The notes below the pieces were generated by a model, which did not search any database, had not been told where the DNA came from, and saw only the letters and a list, made by a program, of their open reading frames with translations. Source: Abelmoschus esculentus (Eukaryota; Streptophyta; Magnoliopsida; Malvales; Malvaceae). Taken from it: 64,000 nt of DNA. The stretch spans positions 10,382,001 through 10,446,000 of the forward strand of contig JAUCBN010000037.1 of the NCBI GenBank assembly GCA_035048815.1. Direction: 5' to 3'. Both the position numbers and the translations under genes were made by a program. Shown here piece by piece: positions 1 through 10,937 of this stretch. Numbering within the stretch: the first letter of the stretch is position 1; every line of letters starts with the position of its first letter.

Positions 1-3000
1 GAACGGGTTCACTATATAGCCCATTTAAACATGAACGTCCTAAACCCTACAAAACGATCGTAAATGATATTAAATTGATTTTTTTGGGTATAAAAATTCG
101 AACGAGTTCACTATAAAGCCCATTTAGACATGCACACTCTAAACCTTACAAAACGATTAAAAATGGTATTAAATCGAATTTTTTGGGTATAAAAATTTAA
201 TTATGGGCTTTTGTACCTACTTATACATCTTAAACTAAAATTTTGAGAGTTTTACTCGGTTAAAATTCGAACGGGTTCACTATAAATCCCATTTAGAAAT
301 GCACGATCTAAACCCTACAAAACGATCGAATATGATATAATTTTTGGGTAAAAAAACTTAATTATGGGCTTTTGAACCTAATTATACAGCTTAAACTAAA
401 ATTTAAGCTTTTTACTCATTTAAAATTCGAACGGGTTCACTATAAAGCCCATTTAGACATGGACGATATAAACCCTACAAAATGATCGAAAATTGTATTA
501 AATCGAATTTTTTGGGTAAAAAAAAGTTAATTATGGGTTTTTGTACCCAATTATACAACTTAAACTAATATTTTGAGTGTTTTAGTCGGTTAAAATTCGA
601 ATGGGTTCACTATACAGCCCATTTAGACATGCACGCTTTAAACTCTACCAAACGATCGAAAATGATATTAAATCGAATTTTTTTTGTGTACAAAAATTTA
701 ATCATGGGCTTTTAAACCAAATTATACAGCTTAAACTCAAATTTTGAGTGTTTTAGTCGATTAAAATTCGAACGGGTTCATTATAAAGCCCATTCAGACA
801 TGCACGCTCTAAACCCTACAAAACGATCTAAAATGGTAAAATTTTGACGTTTCACTCAGTTAAAATTCAAACGGGTTCACTATAAAGCCCATTTAGACAT
901 GCGTGCTCTAAAACCTACAAAACGATCGAAAATGATATTAAATCAAAATTTTTTGGTAAAAAAGTTAATTATGGGCTTTTGAACCTAATTATAAAGCTTA
1001 AACTAAAATTTTTAGTGTTTTAGTCGGTTAAAATTCGAACGGGTTCACTATAAAGCCCATTTAGACATGCACGCCCTAAACCTTACAAAACGATCGAAAA
1101 TCATATTAAATCAAATTTTTTAGGTACAACAAGTTAATTATGGGCTTTTGAAACTAATTATAAAGCTTAAACAAAAATTGTGAGCGTTTTACTCGTTTAA
1201 AATTCGAACGGGTTCACTATTATGGGCTTTTGAACCTAATTATATATCTTAAACTCAAATTTTGAGCTTTAACTAAGTTAAAATTCGAACGGGTGCATTA
1301 TAAAGCCCATTTAGACATGCACGCTCCAAACCCTACAAAACGATAGAAAATGATATTAAATCAAACTTTTTTGGGTAAAAAAAAGTTAATTATGGTCTCT
1401 TGAACCTAATTATAAAGGTTAAACTAAAACTTTGAGCGTTTTACTCGGTTAAAATTCGAACGGGTTCACTATAAAGCCCATTTAGACGTGCACGCTCTAA
1501 ACCTTACAAAACGATCGAAAATGATATTAAATCAATTTTTTTAGGTACAACAAGTTAATTATAGGATTTTGAAACTAATTATACAACTTAAACAAAAATT
1601 TTGAGCGTTTACTCGGTTAAAATTCGAACGGGTTCACTATAAAGCCCTTTTAGACATGCACGCTCTGAACCCCACAAAACGATCGAAAATGGTATTAAAT
1701 TGAATTTTTTGGGTACAAAAAATTAATTATGGGCTTTTGAACCTAATTATACAGCTTAAATTAAAATTTTGAGCGTTTTACTTGGTTAAAATTTGAACTG
1801 GTTCACTATAAAGTCCATTTAGACATGCAAGCTCTAAACTCCAAAACGATCGAAAATGGTATTAAATCGAATTTTTTGTTTACAAAAAGTTAATTATGGT
1901 CTTTTAAACCTAATTATACAGCTTAAACTAAAATTTTGAGCTTTTTACTCTGTTAAAATTCGAAATGGTTCACTATATAGCCCATTTAGACATGTACGCT
2001 CTAAACCCTACAAAACGAACGAAAATGATATTAAATCGAATTTTTTGGGTACAAAAAAGTTAATTATGGACTTTTAAACCTAATTATACAAACTTAAACA
2101 AAAATTTTGATCATTTTACTCCGTTAAAATTCGAAAGGGTTCACTATAATGCCCATTTAGACATGTACGCTCTAAACCTACAAAACGATGGAAAATGATA
2201 TTAAATTGAATTTTTTTGGGGTACAAAAATTTAATTATGGGCTCTTAATCCAAATTATATAGCATAAAATCAAATTTTGAGCATTTTACTCGGATAAAAT
2301 TCGAACGGGTTCACTATAAAGCCCATTTAGACATGCACGCTCTGAACCATACAAAATGATCGAAAATGATATTAAATAAATATTTTGGGTACAAAAAGTT
2401 AATTATGAGCTTTTGAACCTAATTATACAGCTTAAACTAAAATTTTGAGCTTTTAACTCGGTTAAAATTCAAACTGGTTCATTATAAATCCCATTTAGAC
2501 ATGCACGCTCTAAAACCTACAAAACGATCGAAAATGATATTAAATAAAATTTTTGGGTAAAAAAGTTAATTATGGTCTTTTGAACCAAATTATATAGCTT
2601 AAACTAAAATTTTGAGCGTTTTACTCAGTTAAAATTCGAAACGGTTCACTATAAAGCCAATTTAGACATGCACGCTCTAAACCATACAAAACGATCGAAA
2701 ATGATATTAATTCAAATTTTTGGGGTAAAAAAAGTTAATTATAGGCTTTTGAACCTAATTATACAACATAAACTAAAATTTTGGGCATTTTACTCTATTA
2801 AAATTCGAACGGGTTCACTATAAAGCCCATTTAGTCATGCAAGCACTAAACCCTACAAAACGATCGAAAATGGTATTAAATCGAATTTTTTGGGCACAAA
2901 AAGTTAATTATAGGCTTTTGAACCTAATTATACAGCTTAAACTAAAATTTTGAGCTTTCTTACTCGGTTAAAATTTGAACGGGTTCACTATATAGCCCAT

Positions 3001-3207
3001 TTAGACATGTACGCTCTAAACCTAGAAAACGAGCGAAAGTGATATTAAATCGAAAATTATGGACTTTTGATCCTAATTATACAACTTAAACTAAATTTTT
3101 TATCATTTTACTCGGTTAATATTCGAACGGGTTCACTATAATGCCCATTTAGACATGTATGCTCTAAACCCTACAAAACGGTCGAAAATGTTATTAAATT
3201 GAATTTT
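1..3207. repeat. Tandem satellite array 1, about 167-168 bp monomer
   Basis: About 19 head-to-tail copies of an AT-rich unit. Recurring landmarks are TTCGAACGGGTTCACTATAA, CCCATTTAGACATGCACGCT, CTAAACCCTACAAAACGATC and TTAATTATGGGCTTTTGAAC. The spacing of the ATTCGA landmark was measured in the sister array at 54058-54895 and gives 166-169 bp. Some units are shortened, for example near 767-866 and near 1205-1235, where the unit jumps from TTCACTAT straight to TATGGGCTTT. No coding capacity is seen. Unit length and composition fit a centromeric or pericentromeric plant satellite, but location cannot be proven from sequence. The array stops inside a monomer at about 3207, where retrotransposon gag sequence begins. 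Confidence 0.93.
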
Positions 3208-4411
3208 GAACAGTGCAAAGCAATCACTATTAGGAGTGGTCTACAACTGAAGGAGAAAGTAGGAAACCCAATAGACAAAGTCCCACAAGAAGAACAAGAA
3301 AAAGAGGACTTAGATGCTGAACAAACTGATCATGTCACAGCAGAAAGCACCGCCCCAGCAGAGCGCTCGGTAATACCTCGACCAGCTGCCGAGATAGATA
3401 AAAACCCAATGGTGCCAAGTATTAAATTCCAAACTAATGAAACCCTGGAAGAGATGAGACCACCACCACCTTTCCCACAAAGGTTGAAAAAGCAAAAACA
3501 GGATCATCAATTTAAAAAATTCGTAGATATCTTGAAGCAAGTACACATCAACTTGCCATTTGTTGAGGCAATTGAACAAATGTCAAACTATGCTAAGTTC
3601 TTGAAAGACATTGTGTCTAAGAGAAAGAGGCTTGGTGAGTTCGAAACAATGGCTGCTACTGAAGGATGCATGGCAATGCTACACAACCGCATGCCTCCCA
3701 AATTGAAGGATTTTGGATGCTTTACCATACCTTGTGCAATAGATAACCACTACGAAGGAAAGGCCCTATGCGACCTTGGAGCAAGCATAAACCTAATGCC
3801 CAAATCTGTCTTCCAAAAGCTTGGAATAGGAAGGGCAAAAACCCACAACAGTGATGCTCCAACTTGCGGATAGATCATATGTGCAACCTGAAGGAAAGAT
3901 CGAGGACATATTGGTAAGAGTTGACAAATTTATTTTTCCCGCTGAATTCCTTGTCCTTGATTGTGAAGCAGATGACAATGCACCGATCATCCTGGGGAGA
4001 CCTTTCCTTGCCACTGGACGCACACTCATAGATGTGGAAAAAGGAGAGTTGACAATGAGGGTTAATGACCAACAAGTCAAACTTAATGCCTTCCACAATT
4101 TGAAAAGATATGATGATGCAGAAGAGTGCAAAGTTCTCCACACCACAGATGCAGGCACCAAGATATCCCGTTTCAGCAGCAACTGCCTCGGCAGCATGCT
4201 CGGCAAAATATTGGGCAAGAAGATTAAGCCAGAAGTGGAGGAAACCAACAAGACAGCACACTGTCTAGACATACATGGTGCAGTGAAGATCAAAACGAAA
4301 AGGGATGGACATGAAGTCAAAGAGATTGGCCAACATCTGAAACATCATTCTGGCGAACAAGAGATAATCACCTTAGGAGATGCATTTGCATGCACTCCCC
4401 CAGTGACATAA
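3208..4411 (+). pseudogene. Gag C-terminus, protease and integrase-tail fusion (element A)
   Basis: Frame 3208-3873 encodes the gag to protease linker (MRPPPPFPQRLKKQKQ) and the start of the aspartic protease with CDLGASINLMP. One extra A in the A-run at about 3838-3842 shifts the frame, and the protease continues at 3851-4411 through FLVLDCEADDNAPIILGRPF and GELTMRVNDQQVKLN. The last ~50 residues (HGAVKIKTKRDGHE through ITLGDAFACTPPVT) match the C-terminal tail of the integrase in element E, so RT, RNase H and the integrase core have been removed. The natural stop TAA is at 4409-4411. Family: Athila Ty3/gypsy Gag-Pol. Confidence 0.85.
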
Positions 4412-4599
4412 TCTTTTTCCTCTAATTTTTTTATATTATTAGGATTAGTTTAGTTTAGAGTTAAATTTTTATTATATTTATCTTTAATTATTTTTCTTGT
4501 TTATGTTTAATTTTTAGGACAATAAGCAAGAATAAAGGAGAAATAGTTCACAGTAGGAAAAGTGTTGTCGGGGTAGAAAACAATGTCAGAAGCCGCAGC

Positions 4600-4765
4600 A
4601 GTCCCAACGGACAGAAAAGTGTAACGGCTAGTCTGCCGAAATTCCCGCCGCGGCTGTAAAAGCAACGACAGTAAAGGTTAAAACGACTATCAAACGGCTA
4701 GTGGTTTAAACGGCTACAAGGTCGAGGCCTATATAAGCACTTCCTTCCTCTTGAACTATTCACTC
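4600..4765 (+). promoter_or_regulatory. Internal promoter of ORF2 (element A)
   Basis: A TATATAA box lies at 4730-4736, about 165 bp before the ORF2 ATG. Upstream are AACGGCTA boxes at 4623-4630, 4693-4700 and 4709-4716. The last two are 16 bp apart and the proximal one ends 13 bp before the TATA. AACGGYYA is the core of the plant M-phase-specific activator bound by MYB3R factors; that role here is an inference. The same arrangement recurs in B, C, G and I. The rest of 4412-4901 is AT-rich spacer. Confidence 0.6.
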
Positions 4766-4901
4766 TAGCATTCTTGATTTCTTTAGATTTACTTGTTAAT
4801 CTCTTTCTGACAATGCTCTCTGTCTATTTACAAGATTTCTCAGAATTTTTAGAACCTTTCCAAGAAACTCTCCAAGATCCTCAATTCTCCAATACTCATA
4901 C

Positions 4902-4983
4902 ATGGCTGCATACAACAGATTCGCCCCAACCATTGTTGAAGACCGTTTCAACAGGTCCTTCATTACTCGGCAGCTATGGGAAG
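4902..4983 (+). pseudogene. ORF2 N-terminal stub (element A)
   Basis: The first 27 codons of the accessory ORF2 (MAAYNRFAP to RQLWE) are followed immediately by the TGATAAG terminus of an LTR. The start codon matches the position of the ORF2 ATG in B, C, G and I. The rest of the gene is absent. Confidence 0.8.
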
Positions 4984-6321
4984 TGATAAGTGCTCAACTC
5001 ACTATCACTTTTTACACCTTTCATGGACAATAATCACTAAATCTACACCCACTTGGACCAATGCATGTGCTTAATGTGAGATAATTAGATATTCTGCGTT
5101 TGAAACATACAAAGATGATATTTATAGAAAAGACGAGTTTTACTGTACTTTTGTGTCTGTGCAGGAAAAACAATTGTCGCGGCAGCGACTGAGGCCGAGG
5201 CAGAAGCTGAAGGACAAGTAAGGATATTGTAGGCGATTTGAAGAGAAAAATAAGTTGGACGTTTCTGGACAAGTAGCGCATGAATCAGAGCTGGATAGCA
5301 CATGGAAAGCCCAAGTCAAAGGCCACACGGAAAAGAATCCTAGTTGGAGTAAACTTGGAAATATTTTATTTATGGACTTGACTTGTGTCCTACTCCAAGT
5401 TATACTCCTACTTAGGAAAGGTTTGCCCTAGACCAAGCCTATAAAATACATAGCCGTCCAAGAGGAGAAGAGAGGAGATTTTTCGGCAGAAAGCTTAGCA
5501 TCATACAGAGAGCCGACTCCACCTTAGATTTTAGATTTCTTTTTATTATGTTCTAAGTTTCTTTAGGCTTAGGTGAAGGTTGTAGAGTATTAGTGAGAAG
5601 AGATTGACTTTTGTTTCTTGTTTTAATGCAATAAAATATCAAGGTTTGCTTATTCTTTGCCATTCTTGGTTCTTGCATCCAAGCTCGAGAGAGAAGTTTT
5701 CAAGTAATCCATGTATCTAATATAAAGAGAGTTAGATTCACGAAAGGAATAAGTACGGTGTTTCAATCGGGAAACACTAACTCGGCCTAGAGATAGGTTA
5801 AGAGTTTCAGCGGCTAAGAGAAGTGTGGGATTGGTTGGTGATTACAATTGATTCACGCCGAGAGGTATCATCAAGGACTGGTCATCAACAGTACTTCGAG
5901 TTAGAGATAAGCGGAGTGATTAAAGGACACTTTGTCGAACTTTGATAGTCTACCCAAGAGCAAGAGATTGTCGCGGCGGACAAGCATCATCGCTGTCGAG
6001 GCAGTAATCTGCAGTACTATCGAGGCAGTGTTGTGTGATTGCATTGGACAGAGACAAGTCAATTGAATCCACTATACAACACAAATGGATCCTGACCACT
6101 GCTTTAATCTATTTATCTTCTCTTTCTTTAGTTTTCTTTATCTAGTATTCATCAACCCCAAATCTTACTTGTGCTTTTATTTTATTCCCTTTCAGAGCAA
6201 GGAGACAAAAGAAGGCATATTGAGTAGACCAATCCCTGTGGAGACGATATCTGATATACTTATCACTTTATTACTTGCGACGTGTACACTTGCACTATTT
6301 GCGCACTTTTGACATGCAACA
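4984..6321 (+). repeat. LTR (5' LTR of element B)
   Basis: Starts TGATAAGTGCTCAAC and ends GACATGCAACA, about 1338 bp. TATAAAAT is at 5440-5447 and a polyadenylation signal AATAAA at 5630-5635. It belongs to the same LTR subgroup as the two LTRs of element F (CAATGCATGTGCTTAAT near the 5' end). A PBS follows directly. The LTR is joined to the interior of ORF2 of element A rather than to a PPT. Confidence 0.9.
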
Positions 6322-6327
6322 AGTTTT

Positions 6328-6345
6328 TGCCGCCATTGCCGGGGA
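6328..6345 (+). other. Primer-binding site, tRNA-Asp type (element B)
   Basis: TGCCGCCATTGCCGGGGA, six bases after the LTR end, is complementary to the 3' end of plant tRNA-Asp with two mismatches. tRNA-Asp priming is typical of Athila-type Ty3/gypsy elements. Confidence 0.8.
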
Positions 6346-6416
6346 TTGACAACTAAATTTTGTTTTCTTTAATTTCTTGCTTTTTATTTTTATTTTACTT
6401 TGGTTTTTCTTGGTGT

Positions 6417-9149
6417 ATGACCAGGGCCAACCCAACCAACCCTTTGTACGAACTAGATCCCGAGATCGAACACACCCGGCAAAGGTTGAGAAGACAAATC
6501 CAAGGAGCTATGGCAGATCATCCAGCAGGACAAAACTTACCTGCCGGTAATGGAGGTCTTCTGCCGCCACCAGGGCAGCGGCAGCTTACTATTCGAGACT
6601 TCTTGGTGGAGGATTTGAATGGGTTAAATCCAGGAGTCGTTACACCAGATATCGAAGCAGCCCACTGCCCACTTTGAGCTAAAACCTGTCATGTTCAATA
6701 TGCTCAACACTATTGGACAGTTTGGTGGGTCTATGACTGAAGATATCAGGCAGCACCTCAAGTCATTCATTGAGATATGCAATTCTTTCAAAATCCAAGT
6801 AGTCCATGAAAAAGCCTTGGGACTGAAATTATTCCCCTATTCACTGAGGGATAGGGCAAAGACTTGGTTAAACAGCATTCCAGCAGGATCTATTGGATCT
6901 TGGAGTGAACTCTGTCGTGATTTCATTACACGTTTTAATCCTACTAATTTATATGATCGTATACGTAATGAAATTACTTCTTTTCGACAAGTAGATGATG
7001 AACCAATGTATGAAGCATAGGAGCGCTATAGGGAGCTACTGCACAAGTGTCCTCTACATGGATTTCCCTTGTGGACACAAGTAACCATGTTTTATAATGC
7101 AACCAATGCCCCAACAAGGATGATGTTAGACGCATCTGCCAATGGAACATTCCTTGACAAAGCACCTGAGGAAGCTATTGAAATCTTGAACAAACTCGCC
7201 AAGAACGATTTTCAATTCCCTACATCAAAGCGAGGAGGAATAAGACGCCAATCCACAGTGAATGAATTAGAAACATCAAGTTCAGTGGCAGCACAATTGG
7301 CCTTTCTTACCAAGATGGTGCAAAACATGCAGCTACAGCAAAATACCCATGAGGTTAAGGCTATTGATTCTTTTGGCAATTTATGTGGAGGTAACCACAA
7401 TTCTTCTATATGTATGCAAAATCAAGAATCCAGCATGTATGTTGGAAACTATAACCGAAACAATATGATGTCCAACACCTACAACCCATCATGGAAGAGG
7501 CACCCAAATTTTTCATGGAGTAATCCTAACAATGCCTTGAATACAATTACTCAACCCCCAGGTTTCCAACAAACAATGCAACATCTGCCGCAACAGCCGG
7601 TCCAGCAATCATTGTCACAGCAGCAGATGCATCAGCAGCAACCTGTAAATTCACTGAAAAGTTCTCTAAAAGCCTTCAGGATGAAAATTGAAACATACAT
7701 GCTGGAAAGTTCTCTAAAAGCCTTCAGGATGAAAACTGAAACATACATGGCAGAGAATAGCAATTTCATCAAAAGAACAGATGCATTCATAAATAGAACT
7801 GAGATGAGGTTGCAGAACTAGGAGGCAACAATAAAGGCACTGGAAACTCAGGTTGGGCAGTTTGCCCTAAACATAAATATTACACCACAAGGAGGATTAC
7901 CTAGCAATACTGAAGTTGCTAAAATAATGGACCATCAACAGTGCAAAGCAACCACTACTAGGAGTGGTCTACAACTGAAGGAAAAAGTAGGAAACCCAGC
8001 AAACAAAGTCCCACCAGAAGAACGAGAAAAAGAGGACTTGGATGTTGAACAAACGGATCGTGTCACAGCAGAAAGCACTGCCCCAGCAGAGCACTCGGCA
8101 GTACCTCGACCAGCTGCTGAGACAGATCAAAACCCAATGGTTCCAGGTATTAAATTCAAAACTAATGTAACCCTGGAAGAGATGAGACCACCACCACCGT
8201 TCCCATAGTCATTGAAAAAGTAAAAACAGGATCATCAATTCAAAAAATTCTTAGATATTTTAAAGCAAGTCCACATCAACTTGCCATTTGTAGAGGCAAT
8301 TGAACAAATGCCCAACTATGCTAAATTCTTGAAAGACATTGTGTCTAAGAGAAAGAGGCTTGGTGAGTTCGAAACAGTGGTTGCTACTGAAGGATGCATG
8401 GCAATGCTGCAAAATCGCCATGCGACCTTGGATGCTTTATCATACCGTGTTTGATAGGCAACGATTACGAAGCAAAAGCCCTATGCGACCTTGGAGAAAG
8501 CATAAACCTAATGCCCAAATCAGTCTTCCAAAAGCTTGGCATAGGAAGAGCAAAACCCACAACAGTGATGCTCCAACTTGTGGATAGATCATATATACAA
8601 CCTGAAGGAAAGATCGATGACATACTGGTAAGAGTTGATAAATTTATTTTTCCCGCTGCCTTCCTTGTCCTTGATTGTGAAGCAGATGACAATGCACCGA
8701 TCATCTTGGGAAGACCTTTTCTTGCCACTGGACGCACACTCATAGATATGGAAAAAGGAGAGTTGACAATGAGGGTTAATGACCAACAAGTCAAGCTCAA
8801 TGCCTTTCACAATTTGAAAAGATATGATGATGCAGAAGAATGCAAAGTCCTCCACACCACAGATGCAGGCACCAAGATATCCTGTTTCAGCAGCAACTGC
8901 CTCGGCAACATGCTTGGCAAAATATTGGGCAAAAAGATTAAGCCAAAAATGGAGGAAACCAATAAGAAAACACATTGTCCAGGCATATTCAGGTCCAAAT
9001 GGTCAGAACCACATGGTGCAGTAAAGACCAAATCAAAGAGGGATGGGCATGAGTTCAAGGAGAATGGTCAACATTTGAAACATCATTCTGGCATACAAGA
9101 AATAATCACCTTAGGAGATGTACTCGCATGCACTCCACCAGTGACATAA
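6417..9149 (+). pseudogene. Gag-protease-integrase-tail polyprotein (element B)
   Basis: Start chosen at MTRANPTNPLYELDPEIE, conserved in C, G, H and I. Gag core motifs FNMLNTIGQFGGS, LFPYSLRDRAKTWLNSIPAG and CRDFITRFNPTNLYDRIRNE are visible. Breaks: a 7-bp tandem duplication near 6663-6675 shifts the frame to a stop at 6675-6677; TAG replaces Trp at about 7018; TAG at 7822; TAG at about 8206 and TAA soon after; a deletion near 8415-8435 shifts the frame. The zinc knuckle has lost its first Cys (GNLCGGNHNSSIC). A 48-bp tandem duplication lies at 7661-7756. The protease (CDLGESINLMP) and the integrase tail (SKWSEPHGAVKTKSKRDGHE) are readable at 8394-9149. Confidence 0.88.
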
Positions 9150-9299
9150 TCTCTTTTCGCTAATTTTTATATTATTAGGATTAGTTTAGTTAAGTTAAAT
9201 TTTTTATTATATTTATCTTTAATTATTTTTTTTATGTTTAATTTTTAAGTCAATAAGTAAGAATAAAGTAGAACTAGTTCACAACAGGAAAAGTGCTGC

Positions 9300-9480
9300 C
9301 GGGGCAGAAAATAGTGTCAGGAGCCGCAGTAGTAACAACGGGCAGAACAATGTAACGGCTAGTCTGCCGAAATTCCTACCGCGGCAGTAAAAACAAACAG
9401 CAGTAAAGGCTAACGGCTAGTGGTTCAAACGGCTATAAGGTCGAGGCCTATATAAGCACTTCCTTCCTCTTGAACTATTC
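9300..9480 (+). promoter_or_regulatory. Internal promoter of ORF2 (element B)
   Basis: TATATAA is at 9449-9455. AACGGCTA boxes are at 9354-9361, 9412-9419 and 9428-9435. The two proximal boxes are 16 bp apart and the last ends 13 bp before the TATA, as in A, C and G. The flanking spacer 9150-9300 is AT-rich with no other recognised signal. Confidence 0.6.
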
Positions 9481-9620
9481 ACTCTTGCATTCTTGATTTT
9501 TTTAAATTTACTTGCTAATCTCTTTCTCACAATACTCTTTGTCTATTTCCAAGATTTCTTAGAATTTTCGAAAATCTCCAAGAAACTCTCCAAGATCCTC
9601 AAATTCTCCAATACTCATAC

Positions 9621-10925
9621 ATGGCTACGTACAACAGATTCGCCCCTGCCGTTGTTGAAGAACGTTTCAACAGATCTTTTATTTCTCGGCAGCTATGGGA
9701 AGAACAAGGGTTCCAACACTCCGACGAGGAGAATCACGACATTGAGAATTATTTGTTCGACAAGATTAAGTATCAAGATTGGGAGATCTTTTGCCTACAA
9801 CCTGCTCAGGACAATGCCACCATCGTACGGGAATTTTATGTGCATGGGCCGAGCAAGGACTCTCTTTATGTCCATTGTCGCGGCAGGCCTGTCAAACTTG
9901 ATGCAGAGATAATCAACCTATTCTACGGCCTTACACCTGAACATGATGATCATACTGAATTCATGGAGGACACCACCAACGAAGATTATGAGCTGATAAA
10001 AGATGATCTTTACTACGAGAATACTCATTGGGAAACCGGTGCCCATAGAGGATCGATAGCAAGGCAAAATCTTAAGCCCGAGGCCAAGGTTTGGAATACC
10101 TTTGTCAAAAGACGCATCATCCCATCCTCACACAATAGCACGGTGGATCGACGAATATTGGTGCTCATTCAATCAATCATCAACAAACAGAGCATCAATG
10201 TTGGGGAAATAATTTTAAAGGAGATATACGAATGCGGTAAGAAAGATAGAGGACCTTTATATTTCACTTGTTTAATCATTGGTATTTGTATTGCTGCAGG
10301 TGTACCAATGGCAAAAACGGATGAATTCGTAGCCCATAGACGAGGGTGGACGAGAGACTTCTGCCAAAAAATCATGCAGATCACACAAGTAGAGCCATTC
10401 CAAGCAACCCCTCAGCAGTTCATTGCTGACACAACTGCACCCTACACTGAGACGACTCCAGCTCCAGGACCACGACCATTTTTCCCCATTGGCCCAAGCA
10501 ACAATTTCATGCTATTGGCCCATCTAGGGCAGCAGACTCCGCCGTAGCATCATCTGCCAATAGACGACCATCCAAGAGGGAGGGCAGTCTTCAGCACTCC
10601 ACCAAGATCCCCCATCATCATGGGCAGTCTATCAGCAGAGATAGATGCCTATGTACATCAAAGCTCAACTGCTTCCGGGCCAAGCATTCACCATGCCCGG
10701 GCAGACGCAACAAATGAAGGCGGGACAGACATCATGGTCACCGAGGAAATTGCAGACAAGGAAGAAGGAGAAGAAGTGGATGCTCCACTACAACGGACAC
10801 CACTAACAAGAGTCCAACCACCGAGACAAGCAAAAACTCAACCATCTCCATTGTCCAAAGTCAAACAGTCAGCGGCGAGGCCACGAAAAATAATTATTCC
10901 CAGCAGCTCTTCTGACTCTCTTTAA
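9621..10925 (+). pseudogene. Accessory ORF2, putative plant transposon protein (element B)
   Basis: Opens with MATYNRFAPAVVEERFNRSF and stays open to 10547. It encodes a domain like the Pfam putative plant transposon protein (Transposase_32 type): REFYVHGP, a CRGRPVKLDAEIINLFYGL stretch, KPEAKVWNTFVKRRIIP, INVGEIILKEIYECGKKDRG. A deletion of about 230 nt near 10434 removed the ADMPDTAH to NMFVTA segment and put the tail out of frame; 10620-10925 encodes the acidic and basic C-terminus ending at TAA 10923-10925. It sits where Athila elements carry an env-like gene, but no signal peptide or convincing membrane anchor is visible. Function unknown. Confidence 0.8.
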
Positions 10926-10937
10926 ATTTTACATATT

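Larger units (their letters stand above)
3208..4983 (+). mobile_element. Athila-like element A, truncated at both ends
   Basis: Fragment of the non-autonomous Athila-like family. It starts inside the C-terminal part of gag, directly joined to satellite, and runs through protease, the integrase-tail fusion and the internal promoter into the first 27 codons of ORF2. There an LTR of the next copy begins abruptly at 4984. The 5' LTR, PBS and most of gag are missing. No target-site duplication can be recognised at the satellite junction. Confidence 0.85.

Noticed and set aside
1..3207. Could the tandem repeat be a CRISPR array or minisatellite with unique spacers?
   Set aside because: Units are contiguous, about 167 bp, with no repeat/spacer alternation, in a plant nuclear context.
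3793..4320. Long minus-strand frames opposite protease (also 8465-9058, 14416-14733)
   Set aside because: Shadows of the protease frame caused by its codon bias. They carry no independent motif.
9621..10547. ORF2 as a retroviral-type envelope gene
   Set aside because: Position fits, but no signal peptide, membrane anchor or furin-like site is evident; the N-terminal half looks like a plant transposon-protein domain.
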